The notes beneath the pieces are model-generated. The model searched no databases and was not told the DNA's origin. It saw nothing but the letters and a program-made list of their open reading frames with translations. The position numbers and the translations under genes are program-made. From NCBI GenBank assembly GCA_900550765.1, contig URTC01000091.1:1-6858 (forward strand): DNA of 6,858 bases, read 5' to 3'. Shown piece by piece: positions 1 to 6,200 of the stretch (positions within the stretch are counted from its first letter, which is position 1; every line of letters begins with the position of its first letter). This DNA is from an uncultured Clostridia bacterium (lineage in GTDB: Bacteria; Bacillota; Clostridia; Christensenellales; QALW01).

Positions 1-810
1 GATGTGGTAAAGCGCCTGCATGCGCTGGGCATTGAATGTAAAGGCGTGGATATTGAGGATTTTGATCTGACCGACGAGGCAGCCGTATTAAACGGCATTT
101 GTGCGTATCAGCCGGATGCTGTGGTACACTGCGCAGCGTATACGGCGGTGGATAAGGCGGAGGAAAACCGTGACCTTTGCTACCGTGTAAATGTGCTGGG
201 TACCCGGAATGTGGCGATGGCTTGCCGGGAAATCGATGCCAAGATGATTTATATCAGCACGGATTATGTGTTTAACGGCCAGGGCGAAGCGGCATTTGCG
301 CCGGAAGATAAAAAAGAGCCCATCAATTATTACGGTGAAACAAAAGCGCTTGGGGAAGAGGAAGTTACACGCCTTTTAAACAAATATTTTATTGTGCGCA
401 TTTCCTGGGTATTTGGCATAAACGGCGCCAATTTTGTAAAAACGATGCTTCGTTTAGGCAAGGAAAAGGAAGAATTAACAGTGGTGGGGGATCAGATCGG
501 CTCGCCCACCTATACCTTTGATTTGGCAATCCTTTTGTGCGATATGCTGCAGACGGAAAAATACGGTATTTATCATGCTACCAACGAGGGGCTTTGTTCC
601 TGGGCGGAATTTGCACAGGAAATTATGGCCCAGGCGCATTTAGGAATGAAGATCCGGCCGATTTTATCCAGTGAATATCCGGCAAAGGCAAAAAGACCCT
701 ATAATTCGCGTATGAATAAGGATAAATTGGTGCAGAATGGATTTTGCAGGCTTCCGGATTGGCAGGATGCTTTAAAAAGATATCTTCTGGAGCTTGAAAA
801 AGCAGATTAA
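1..810 (+). CDS. rfbD: dTDP-4-dehydrorhamnose reductase (RmlD/RfbD), 5' partial
   Basis: This enzyme makes dTDP-L-rhamnose by NAD(P)H-dependent reduction of dTDP-4-dehydro-L-rhamnose, the last step of the cytoplasmic pathway that feeds rhamnose to surface polysaccharides. The frame is open from base 1, so the true start is upstream. The Rossmann GxxGxxG loop, roughly 15-20 residues, is missing only because the window begins there; the GTG at 4 is not the start. Counting from that GTG, the visible family signatures are VVHCAAYTAVDKAE (40-53), the conserved STDYVF (85-90), the catalytic YxxxK as Y110-GET-K114, SWVFG (134-138) and the substrate-domain motif GDQIGSPTYT (162-171). The visible 269 codons plus the missing part fit the usual length of about 280-290 residues. 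It ends in TAA, 11 bases before the next gene, so the two are probably co-transcribed. Other rml genes probably lie upstream, which is inference. A related NDP-sugar reductase is possible but less likely. Confidence 0.93.
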   Translation, partial: DVVKRLHALGIECKGVDIEDFDLTDEAAVLNGICAYQPDAVVHCAAYTAVDKAEENRDLCYRVNVLGTRNVAMACREIDAKMIYISTDYVFNGQGEAAFAPEDKKEPINYYGETKALGEEEVTRLLNKYFIVRISWVFGINGANFVKTMLRLGKEKEELTVVGDQIGSPTYTFDLAILLCDMLQTEKYGIYHATNEGLCSWAEFAQEIMAQAHLGMKIRPILSSEYPAKAKRPYNSRMNKDKLVQNGFCRLPDWQDALKRYLLELEKAD

Positions 811-815
811 AGGGG
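811..815 (+). promoter_or_regulatory. Ribosome binding site of the GH3 lipoprotein gene
   Basis: AGGGG directly follows the rfbD stop codon and lies six bases before the ATG at 822. No promoter or terminator fits in the 11-base gap, so the GH3 gene appears to be translated from the rfbD transcript. The position supports the ATG at 822, which also gives a perfect lipoprotein signal peptide. Confidence 0.7.
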
Positions 816-821
816 AATTTT

Positions 822-1616
822 ATGAGAAGAACATTGTCGTTTCTGGCAGTGATTTTAAGCGCAGTATTGCTTATCGCAGGCTGCGCTGTTTTTCAAAAAA
901 ATGAAATGGTACCCGGTGAGGCGGTGGGGCAGCAGATAACGTCGCCAATGCTGACGCCAACGTCTACAGAGCCGGTCTGCCAAAGCTTGACGGGGGTTGT
1001 GTGTGCCTATAACGATGAAACGTTTTCACTGGCGTTATCCGATGGTTCGGTTGTTGTTTTTGCACGCCCGGCCAAGGAGGAGGAAAGCTGCATTTTCTTG
1101 GATAACACTGTTACGGTAGAATATAGCGGCCGTTTGGAGGAAGGCATAACGCCGGCTGCACTTTCCGGGGAAACAAAGACGCGCACGGCCATCCGGGCGG
1201 GAGAAATACTCCGCCAAATGACGCTGGAGGAGCAAGTAGGGCAGCTGTTTATTGCCCGCTGCCCGGCGGAGCAGGTGGCAGCAAAAGCGGCGGAATATTC
1301 GCTGGGCGGCTATATCTTATTTAAAAGAGATTTTACGGATAAAAGCGCATCGAAGGTGCAGGCGGAAATACAAAGCTATCAGGCGGCGGCAAAGCTTCCC
1401 ATGCTGATTGGCGTGGATGAAGAAGGCGGCACGGTAAACCGTGTCAGCAGCAATTCCCAATTGCGAGAAACGCCGTTTTTATCACCGCAGGAACTGTACC
1501 GGCAGGGCGGCTGGGAAGGTATTCAAAAGGATACTGTTGAAAAGTGTGATTTATTGCAATCGCTGGGTATCAATTTGAATTTAGCGCCGGTATGCGATAT
1601 TTCGGTGAATGAATAA
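822..1616 (+). CDS. N-terminal fragment of the GH3 lipoprotein (as translated to the TAA)
   Basis: If the TAA is real and terminates, this 264-residue product is all that is made from the normal ribosome binding site. It carries the signal peptide (MRRTLSFLAVILSAVLLIAG, cleavage before C21), the linker, the small beta-rich domain and roughly the first half of the TIM barrel, ending at PVCDISVNE. It lacks the acid/base pair and the nucleophile, so it should be catalytically dead and probably unstable. The small domain (SLTGVV...TVEYSG, about 55-102) resembles a short OB-like or SH3-like strand-rich module. I cannot name it more precisely. Confidence 0.7.
   Translation: MRRTLSFLAVILSAVLLIAGCAVFQKNEMVPGEAVGQQITSPMLTPTSTEPVCQSLTGVVCAYNDETFSLALSDGSVVVFARPAKEEESCIFLDNTVTVEYSGRLEEGITPAALSGETKTRTAIRAGEILRQMTLEEQVGQLFIARCPAEQVAAKAAEYSLGGYILFKRDFTDKSASKVQAEIQSYQAAAKLPMLIGVDEEGGTVNRVSSNSQLRETPFLSPQELYRQGGWEGIQKDTVEKCDLLQSLGINLNLAPVCDISVNE
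1614..1616 (+). other. In-frame ochre stop interrupting the GH3 gene
   Basis: The TAA follows ...CDISVNE and precedes DYMHKRSFGQDA. In NagZ-like proteins this loop usually reads like DVSTNPxDFIYxRSFG, so the stop replaces exactly one residue. One base change from GAA, CAA, AAA, TCA or TTA would create it. The next base is G, and no stem-loop or pyrrolysine-type TAG context is evident. Other genes here end in TAA, TAG and TGA, so a reassigned code is unlikely. Confidence 0.85.
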
Positions 1617-1622
1617 GATTAT

Positions 1623-2192
1623 ATGCATAAGCGAAGCTTTGGTCAGGATGCGCAGACGACAGCTTTTTATGTAAAAACGGTGGTAGAACAGATGGATGCT
1701 GCACGCATAGGTTCTGTCCTTAAGCATTTTCCCGGGTATGGGAACAATGCGGATACGCATACGGGTATGTCGATCGATAAGCGGCCGTATGAAACCTTTG
1801 TGCAGGAGGATTTTCTTCCTTTTTCTGCGGGGATTGAGGCTGGCGCCGGGGCGGTGCTGGTATCGCATAATATTGTGGAGTGTATGGATGCGTCAGCGCC
1901 GGCGTCTCTTTCAAAAAACGTGCACCGAATATTGCGGGAGGAGCTGGGTTTTTCGGGTGTTATTATGACCGATGACCTCTATATGGATGCTATAAAAAAG
2001 TATACCGGTGACCGGGAGGCAGCTGTGGCGGCTGTTTTAGCCGGCAATGATATGCTTTGCTGTACGGATTTTGAAAAGCAGATCCCTGCCGTACTGGAAG
2101 CGGTACAAGGGGGAATAATCGAACGCCGGCAGATTGCACAGGCAGCTGAGCGGGTACTGATATGGAAGATAGAACTGGGGATTTTGTCTTAA
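1623..2192 (+). CDS. C-terminal fragment of the GH3 protein carrying the catalytic residues
   Basis: This is the same frame as the upstream fragment; two sense codons (Asp, Tyr) separate the TAA from the first ATG at 1623. Its 189 residues start just before the conserved RSFGQDA and run to the natural end of a GH3 domain (LIWKIELGILS, stop TAA). The fragment holds KHFPGYG, DTH and VIMTDDLYMDAI, meaning all expected catalytic residues, but no signal peptide and no first barrel half. There is no convincing Shine-Dalgarno before the ATG: the nearest GGTG at 1604-1607 is about 15 bases away. Independent translation is therefore doubtful, and this is best read as the second part of the broken gene. 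Confidence 0.65.
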   Translation: MHKRSFGQDAQTTAFYVKTVVEQMDAARIGSVLKHFPGYGNNADTHTGMSIDKRPYETFVQEDFLPFSAGIEAGAGAVLVSHNIVECMDASAPASLSKNVHRILREELGFSGVIMTDDLYMDAIKKYTGDREAAVAAVLAGNDMLCCTDFEKQIPAVLEAVQGGIIERRQIAQAAERVLIWKIELGILS

Positions 2193-2206
2193 AAGCTTTA
2201 TAGAAT

Positions 2207-2210
2207 AGGG
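2207..2210 (+). promoter_or_regulatory. Ribosome binding site of the small lipoprotein gene
   Basis: AGGG lies 10 bases before the ATG at 2221 but only 4 bases before the ATG at 2215. The spacing therefore favours a start at 2221, giving an N-terminus MKKCFVLLCC. The difference is two residues and does not affect the signal peptide call. Confidence 0.5.
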
Positions 2211-2220
2211 ATGGATGAAA

Positions 2221-2403
2221 ATGAAAAAATGTTTTGTGCTGCTGTGCTGTATGTGCCTGCTTTTGGGCGGGTGTCAAAACGGTGCGGAAGAAGCCGCGGC
2301 GCCTACATCAATTGAAGGAACGGCAGCACCGCAGCCGACGCCATCGCAATCAGAGCCGCTGAAGGAAAGCACAATACGTTTTTTAGATCTGCTGGAGGCG
2401 TAG
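2221..2403 (+). CDS. Small putative lipoprotein, unknown function
   Basis: I do not recognise a family. The 60-residue product (62 if begun at the ATG at 2215) has a textbook lipoprotein signal: two lysines, a hydrophobic stretch FVLLCCMCLLL, and lipobox LLGG-C, with the lipidated Cys at residue 18. The signal segment itself holds four further cysteines (residues 4, 9, 10 and 12), which is unusual. The mature part is only about 43 residues: an Ala/Pro/Thr/Ser-rich linker followed by a short tail, ESTIRFLDLLEA, which could form one amphipathic helix. It lies 28 bases after the GH3 gene and just before a terminator, so it is probably the last gene of the rfbD-GH3 operon. Reading past its TAG gives another stop within nine codons, so it is not simply a nonsense-truncated larger protein. 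A decayed remnant of a longer lipoprotein remains possible. Confidence 0.65.
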   Translation: MKKCFVLLCCMCLLLGGCQNGAEEAAAPTSIEGTAAPQPTPSQSEPLKESTIRFLDLLEA

Positions 2404-2414
2404 ATTTATAAACG

Positions 2415-2447
2415 GCAGGCATGGCAATAGCCCGGCTTGCTTTTTTT
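2415..2447 (+). terminator. Rho-independent terminator ending the rfbD-GH3-lipoprotein operon
   Basis: GCAGGC (2415-2420) pairs with GCTTGC (2435-2440) with one G-U pair. Inside it, GGC-AATA-GCC (2423-2432) forms a three-pair upper stem with a four-base loop, separated from the lower stem by a two-by-two mismatch. Seven T residues follow immediately (2441-2447). It begins 11 bases after the small lipoprotein stop codon. Confidence 0.82.
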
Positions 2448-2483
2448 ACGGGAATTTTTGGCAGAAAGGAATGTGAAAGAACG

Positions 2484-2510
2484 CCGAAATTTTTATCAAA
2501 GCATTTTCGG
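2484..2510. promoter_or_regulatory. Possible operator: inverted repeat abutting the -35 box
   Basis: CCGAAA (2484-2489) and TTTCGG (2505-2510) form a perfect six-base inverted repeat with a 15-base centre. The right arm ends exactly where the -35 hexamer of the ABC promoter begins. The position suits a dimeric regulator, but a repeat of this size can occur by chance, and no regulator gene is in the window. Confidence 0.25.
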
Positions 2511-2539
2511 TTGCTTTATTTTTTATGCAGCAGTATGAT
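2511..2539 (+). promoter_or_regulatory. Sigma-A-type promoter for the ABC transporter genes
   Basis: TTGCTT (2511-2516), a 17-base spacer and TATGAT (2534-2539) make a good vegetative promoter in an AT-rich stretch after the upstream terminator. Transcription would begin near 2546, giving a leader of about 44 bases before the ATPase start. Confidence 0.65.
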
Positions 2540-2576
2540 AATATAAAAATAGGAGTATTGTATAAACAAGCAAAAC

Positions 2577-2581
2577 GGGAG
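2577..2581 (+). promoter_or_regulatory. Ribosome binding site that points to a TTG start for the ATPase
   Basis: GGGAG sits eight bases before the TTG at 2590. It overlaps the alternative GTG at 2581 and so could not serve that codon. An additional AGGAG at 2551-2555 is too far from either start to be used for the ATPase. Confidence 0.6.
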
Positions 2582-2589
2582 TGAGTGCG

Positions 2590-3291
2590 TTGGCATATAT
2601 AGAATTTAAAGACGTATGTAAATTTTATAAAAGCGGCGATCATACGATTGCCGCAGCAGATCATATTAATTTTGAGGCAGAAAAGGGAGAGTTTGTAGTT
2701 ATTGTAGGCCCTTCCGGTGCGGGCAAGACTACGGTGCTGAATATGCTGGGCGGTATGGATACCTGCGATGCCGGCGATATTGTGCTTGACGGCAATCTGG
2801 TAAGCCGATATACCAATAAACAGCTTACCAAATACCGCCGGTATGAGGTGGGCTTTGTTTTTCAGTTTTATAATTTGGTACAAAATCTTACCGCATTGGA
2901 AAATGTGGAACTGGCCTCGGAAATTTGCCGTGAGCCGCTGGATGCGGCGGAAACATTGGAGTCGGTAGGATTAAAGGAGCGTATGGGAAATTTCCCCGCG
3001 CAGCTTTCCGGCGGGGAGCAGCAGCGTGTTTCTATTGCCCGGGCAATTGCCAAAAATCCCAAAATTTTGCTTTGCGATGAGCCTACGGGAGCACTGGATT
3101 ACAACACCGGTAAGGCGATTTTGAAGCTGTTGTATGATACTTGTAAAAAAACAGGTAAGACCGTGATTGTTATTACCCATAACCAGGCGATTTGTGCTAT
3201 GGCTGATAGGGTAATCAGAATAAAGAATGGAAGTGTCTCGGATATGCAGATGAATCCGGAACCGATAGACGCTGAAAGGATTGAATGGTAA
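2590..3291 (+). CDS. ABC transporter ATP-binding protein, MacB/LolD/FtsE class
   Basis: This is the cytoplasmic ATPase that powers the permease encoded next to it. The TTG start (233 residues, [17 protein letters not shown]) is preferred over the GTG at 2581 (236 residues) because of the ribosome binding site spacing and because homologues typically begin this way. With TTG numbering it has all nucleotide-binding motifs: Walker A GPSGAGKT (40-47), Q-loop Gln92 in FVFQFYN, signature LSGGEQQR (139-146), Walker [10 protein letters not shown] (159-167) with catalytic Glu164, D-loop ALD (168-170) and switch His197. The LSGGEQQR signature, the length of about 230 residues and the pairing with a FtsX-type permease place it in the MacB/LolD/FtsE group rather than with importers. 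Its stop overlaps the permease start, so translation is probably coupled. No residue expected for catalysis is missing. The substrate is unknown. Confidence 0.93.
   Translation: MAYIEFKDVCKFYKSGDHTIAAADHINFEAEKGEFVVIVGPSGAGKTTVLNMLGGMDTCDAGDIVLDGNLVSRYTNKQLTKYRRYEVGFVFQFYNLVQNLTALENVELASEICREPLDAAETLESVGLKERMGNFPAQLSGGEQQRVSIARAIAKNPKILLCDEPTGALDYNTGKAILKLLYDTCKKTGKTVIVITHNQAICAMADRVIRIKNGSVSDMQMNPEPIDAERIEW
3275..3280 (+). promoter_or_regulatory. Ribosome binding site of the permease, inside the ATPase gene
   Basis: AAAGGA lies within the last codons of the ATPase gene. It is 4 bases before the ATG at 3285 and 10 bases before the ATG at 3291. It does not firmly decide between the two starts. 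The second makes the classic TAATG overlap and the more family-like N-terminus MKKNYRK. Confidence 0.5.
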
Positions 3292-6200
3292 TGAAGAAAA
3301 ACTATCGTAAAATAGTTTTAGGACAGATCCGCCATTCCTTCAGCCGGTTTTTGGCTATTTTGGCGATCACCGCATTGGGCGTGGGCTTTTTGGCAGGGCT
3401 GCAGTCTACTGGACCGGATATGTATGATTCCATGGATCGTTATTATGATGCGCATCACTTTTTTGATATTGATATCAAATCTACGATGGGACTTACCGAG
3501 GCGGATGCAGAAAGCCTGCGTGCACTTGACGGAATTCAAAAAGCGGCGGGCGTCTATACAGCGGATGTTTTGTTTCAAAACGGCGGAGGCGAAACCGGTG
3601 TTTTGCGGATATCTACGGCGGATTTTACAGATAACGAGCTTATTAACGGTATGACCCTGCTGGAGGGCAGATTTCCGCAGAACAGCGGGGAATGTGTGGC
3701 TTTGGCGTCTATTGGGTTTGGAAATTCTTTTCAAGTGGGGGATGAGATCCTTCTTGCACAGGAAAGTGAGAACCTTGCCGGTACCCGCTTTACGGTTACC
3801 GGTATTGCAGATTCCCCGGCATATATGTCTATTGAGCAGGAGCCCAGTACGGTGGGAAAGGGCTACATTGACGCCGTGATTTATGTCACTGCTGATGCGG
3901 TAACGGCAGAGTACTATACTGATATATATCTGCTGGCAGAAAACGCGCAAGCATTGAATACGTTTTATGATGCATATGATGCGTGCATAGCGGAAGTGAA
4001 AAATAAAATTGATACGATAAAAATGGATTGTACGCAGCGGCGGCTGGCGGAAATTCGCCGGGATTATGAGGTTGACCTTGCTGACGGAAGAAAAGAATAT
4101 GAACAGGCGAAAGCCGAAGCCGAACAAAAATTTGCTGAAACTGAGGCTGAACTCAATAAGGCGGAAGCCGAACTGAATGAGGCGGAGGCCACCCTGATGC
4201 GTACCAGAGAGCAGCTGGAGACCGCAAAGGAGCAGTTGGATGCTGGCAAGCAGGAGCTTGCGGATGCAAGAGTGCAATATGATGCGGGCTTAACCGCGTA
4301 TGAGACAGGGGTTCAGGAATTGCAAAGTGGTGAACTGCTGTTACAGGAGAAGGAACAGCAGCTTTTGGGATTAAAGACTGCCGCAGAAATGCTTTCCGGC
4401 AGCAGCGAACAAAAGCTGCAGGCGCTTAGGATACTGGAGCCGTTTGATGAAACCGGCGTGGTGACCTCTCTGATTGCTTTGGCTCAAGTGCGGCCCTTGA
4501 CGGAAGAGGATGTATTGCCGTTAACGGCAATACTTTCGCAGAAAATTTCTGAGGCAGAGGAAGCGCTTGTTCAGGGAAAAAGAGAGCTTGCGGAAGTTAG
4601 GGAGGAGCTTGCAGCAGCCAAAACGGAGTTAGATGGTGCATTGGCACAGATAGAAAAAAATGAAGCATTGCTGCAGGTGTCACAGCAGGAGTACGAAGCG
4701 GGGAAAAAGCAGGCTGACCAGGGATTTTTGGAGAATGAAGAGGGAAAGGCAGACTTCATACGGGGAAAAGAGGAGTATGCTGCCTCAAAGGCTGATGCGG
4801 AAAAAGAGCTTGCCGATGCGGAAGAAGAACTGAAACAGGCTGAAAAAGAATTGAATGAGTTGAATGCCCCTTCCTGGTATGTGCTGGATAGAAATACAAA
4901 TCCCAGCTATGTGAGCTTTTCTTCTAATGCTGAAAAAATCGTGGCAATTGCGCGTGTGTTTCCGATTTTCTTCTTTTTAGTGGCGGCACTGGTCGCTTTA
5001 AAGACAATGACGCGTATGGTAGATGAAGAGCGTGTGCTGATCGGAACATTAAAGGCGATTGGTTACAGCAATCGAAGGATTGTTTTTAAATATGTGGCTT
5101 ATTCCTTTGCCGCTGGTGTTTTGGGCAGCGGAGTAGGTCTTGCCGGAGGTCTTACGGTATTGCCTGTAGTCATATGGAATGCTTACAGCATGCTCTACAG
5201 ATTTCCGCAATTGATTCTTTCGTTTAATCCCGGAATCTCTTTGTTTTCAGCGGCAGCACTGATCTTATGTGTAACGCTGGCTACGTTGTGGGCTTGTGCG
5301 GAAAGTTTAAAAGAGGTACCGGCACGGCTGATGCTTCCGCGTGCACCGAAAGCGGGAAAGCGGGTGTTCTTGGAACGCATTAAGCCGATATGGAACCATA
5401 TGAAATTTACCCATAAGGTGACAGCCCGAAATATTTTGCGGTATAAGAAGCGTTTTTTTATGACGGTGATCGGTGTTGCCGGCTGTACGGCACTTTTGCT
5501 TACCGGTTTTGGCTTAAAGGATGCTATCGGCGATATTGTCAATGTACAGTACGGAGAAATACAAAAATATGATCTTACCGTCAATACTGCTGAACCTGAG
5601 CCGGCTATTGAATATTTAAAAGAGGTGGGAGCAGACGCGTTTGCAGTAATAAGCAGCCGGGAAATGACGGCACAGGGAGAAAAACCGCAGGAAATTAAAG
5701 TTTGGACAGCGCCAGGCAGTGAAGATCTTTTGGAAGTTATAAACCTGCGCAGCCGAAGGAGCGGACAAAAAATTGCATTTGATGATCAAAGCGTTGTTCT
5801 TACTGAAAAAGCCGCTAAAAATTTAGGGATATCTGTCGGTGACGAAATTACGCTGGAGGATGAAGACGGTAGGGAATACCGCGTGACGATTACTGCGATC
5901 TGTGAAGGATATATCGATCATTATCTCTACCTGACGCAGACGAAATATGAACAGCTTTTTGAGGAAACACCTGAATACAACACGCTTTTAGCATCGGTGC
6001 ACGCGCAAAACGAAGATGATGTTATGCGCGGACTGCTTGCTCTTGATGCGGTGGATTCAGCGTCATTTTCCAGCGTTGTAGTCAACAGCTTTGCCAATAA
6101 GATTGATAAGATCAACTATGTAGTATATGTTTTAATCATTGCTGCCGGTATGCTGGCGTTTATCGTACTGTACAATCTTACCAATATTAATATCGGTGAA

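Larger units (their letters stand above)
822..2192 (+). pseudogene. GH3 beta-N-acetylhexosaminidase-like lipoprotein (NagZ-type), interrupted by one in-frame TAA
   Basis: Read through a single TAA at 1614-1616 (codon 265), this is one collinear 456-codon gene for a membrane-anchored glycoside hydrolase family 3 protein. Such enzymes typically release N-acetylglucosamine from peptidoglycan or other glycans on the outer face of the membrane. Order of parts: lipoprotein signal with lipobox LIAG-C21, a Pro/Thr-rich linker (about 30-55), a small beta-rich domain (about 56-112), then the GH3 barrel from about 124 to the end. Barrel motifs include MTLEEQVGQLF (133-143), GVDEEGG (197-203), NLAPVCD (253-259), RSFGQD (271-276), KHFPGYG (301-307), the Asp-x-His pair D311/H313 expected to act as acid/base, and MTDD with the expected nucleophile D384. 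No base is gained or lost, because the frame is identical on both sides of the stop. Family members have an ordinary residue such as Asp, Glu or Ser at the stop position. A nonsense mutation or a base-call error is the simplest explanation. Functional readthrough cannot be excluded from sequence alone. Confidence 0.85.

Noticed and set aside
1614..1616. Recoding of the TAA as a sense codon (pyrrolysine, selenocysteine or a reassigned code)
   Set aside because: Pyrrolysine uses TAG and selenocysteine uses TGA with a downstream hairpin, which I do not see. Other genes in the window end in TAA, TAG and TGA, so the standard code appears to be in use.
1581..1868. Minus-strand open frame across the GH3 stop region, as an alternative real gene explaining the interruption
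   Set aside because: The + strand frame on both sides encodes continuous, conserved GH3 motifs. The antisense product has no recognisable features.
2551..2584. Possible leader peptide TTG...TGA (8 codons) after AGGAG in the ABC leader, overlapping the GTG at 2581
   Set aside because: The spacing from AGGAG to the TTG is only two bases, too short for efficient initiation. There is no codon pattern suggesting attenuation and no alternative stem-loops.
2446..2883. Minus-strand open frame (145 codons) spanning the ABC promoter and the ATPase 5' half
   Set aside because: It has no recognisable motif, it runs through the terminator-promoter region, and its composition is what antisense reading of the ATPase would give.
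3318..4277. Long minus-strand open frame (319 codons) opposite the permease gene
   Set aside because: It lies wholly antisense to a clearly coding frame. Its translation is rich in Arg, Ile, Cys and His with no domain, and it has no ribosome binding site context I can support. It is a shadow of the permease.
5195..5584. Minus-strand open frame (129 codons) opposite the middle of the permease
   Set aside because: It is antisense to membrane and loop segments of a well supported gene and has no family features.
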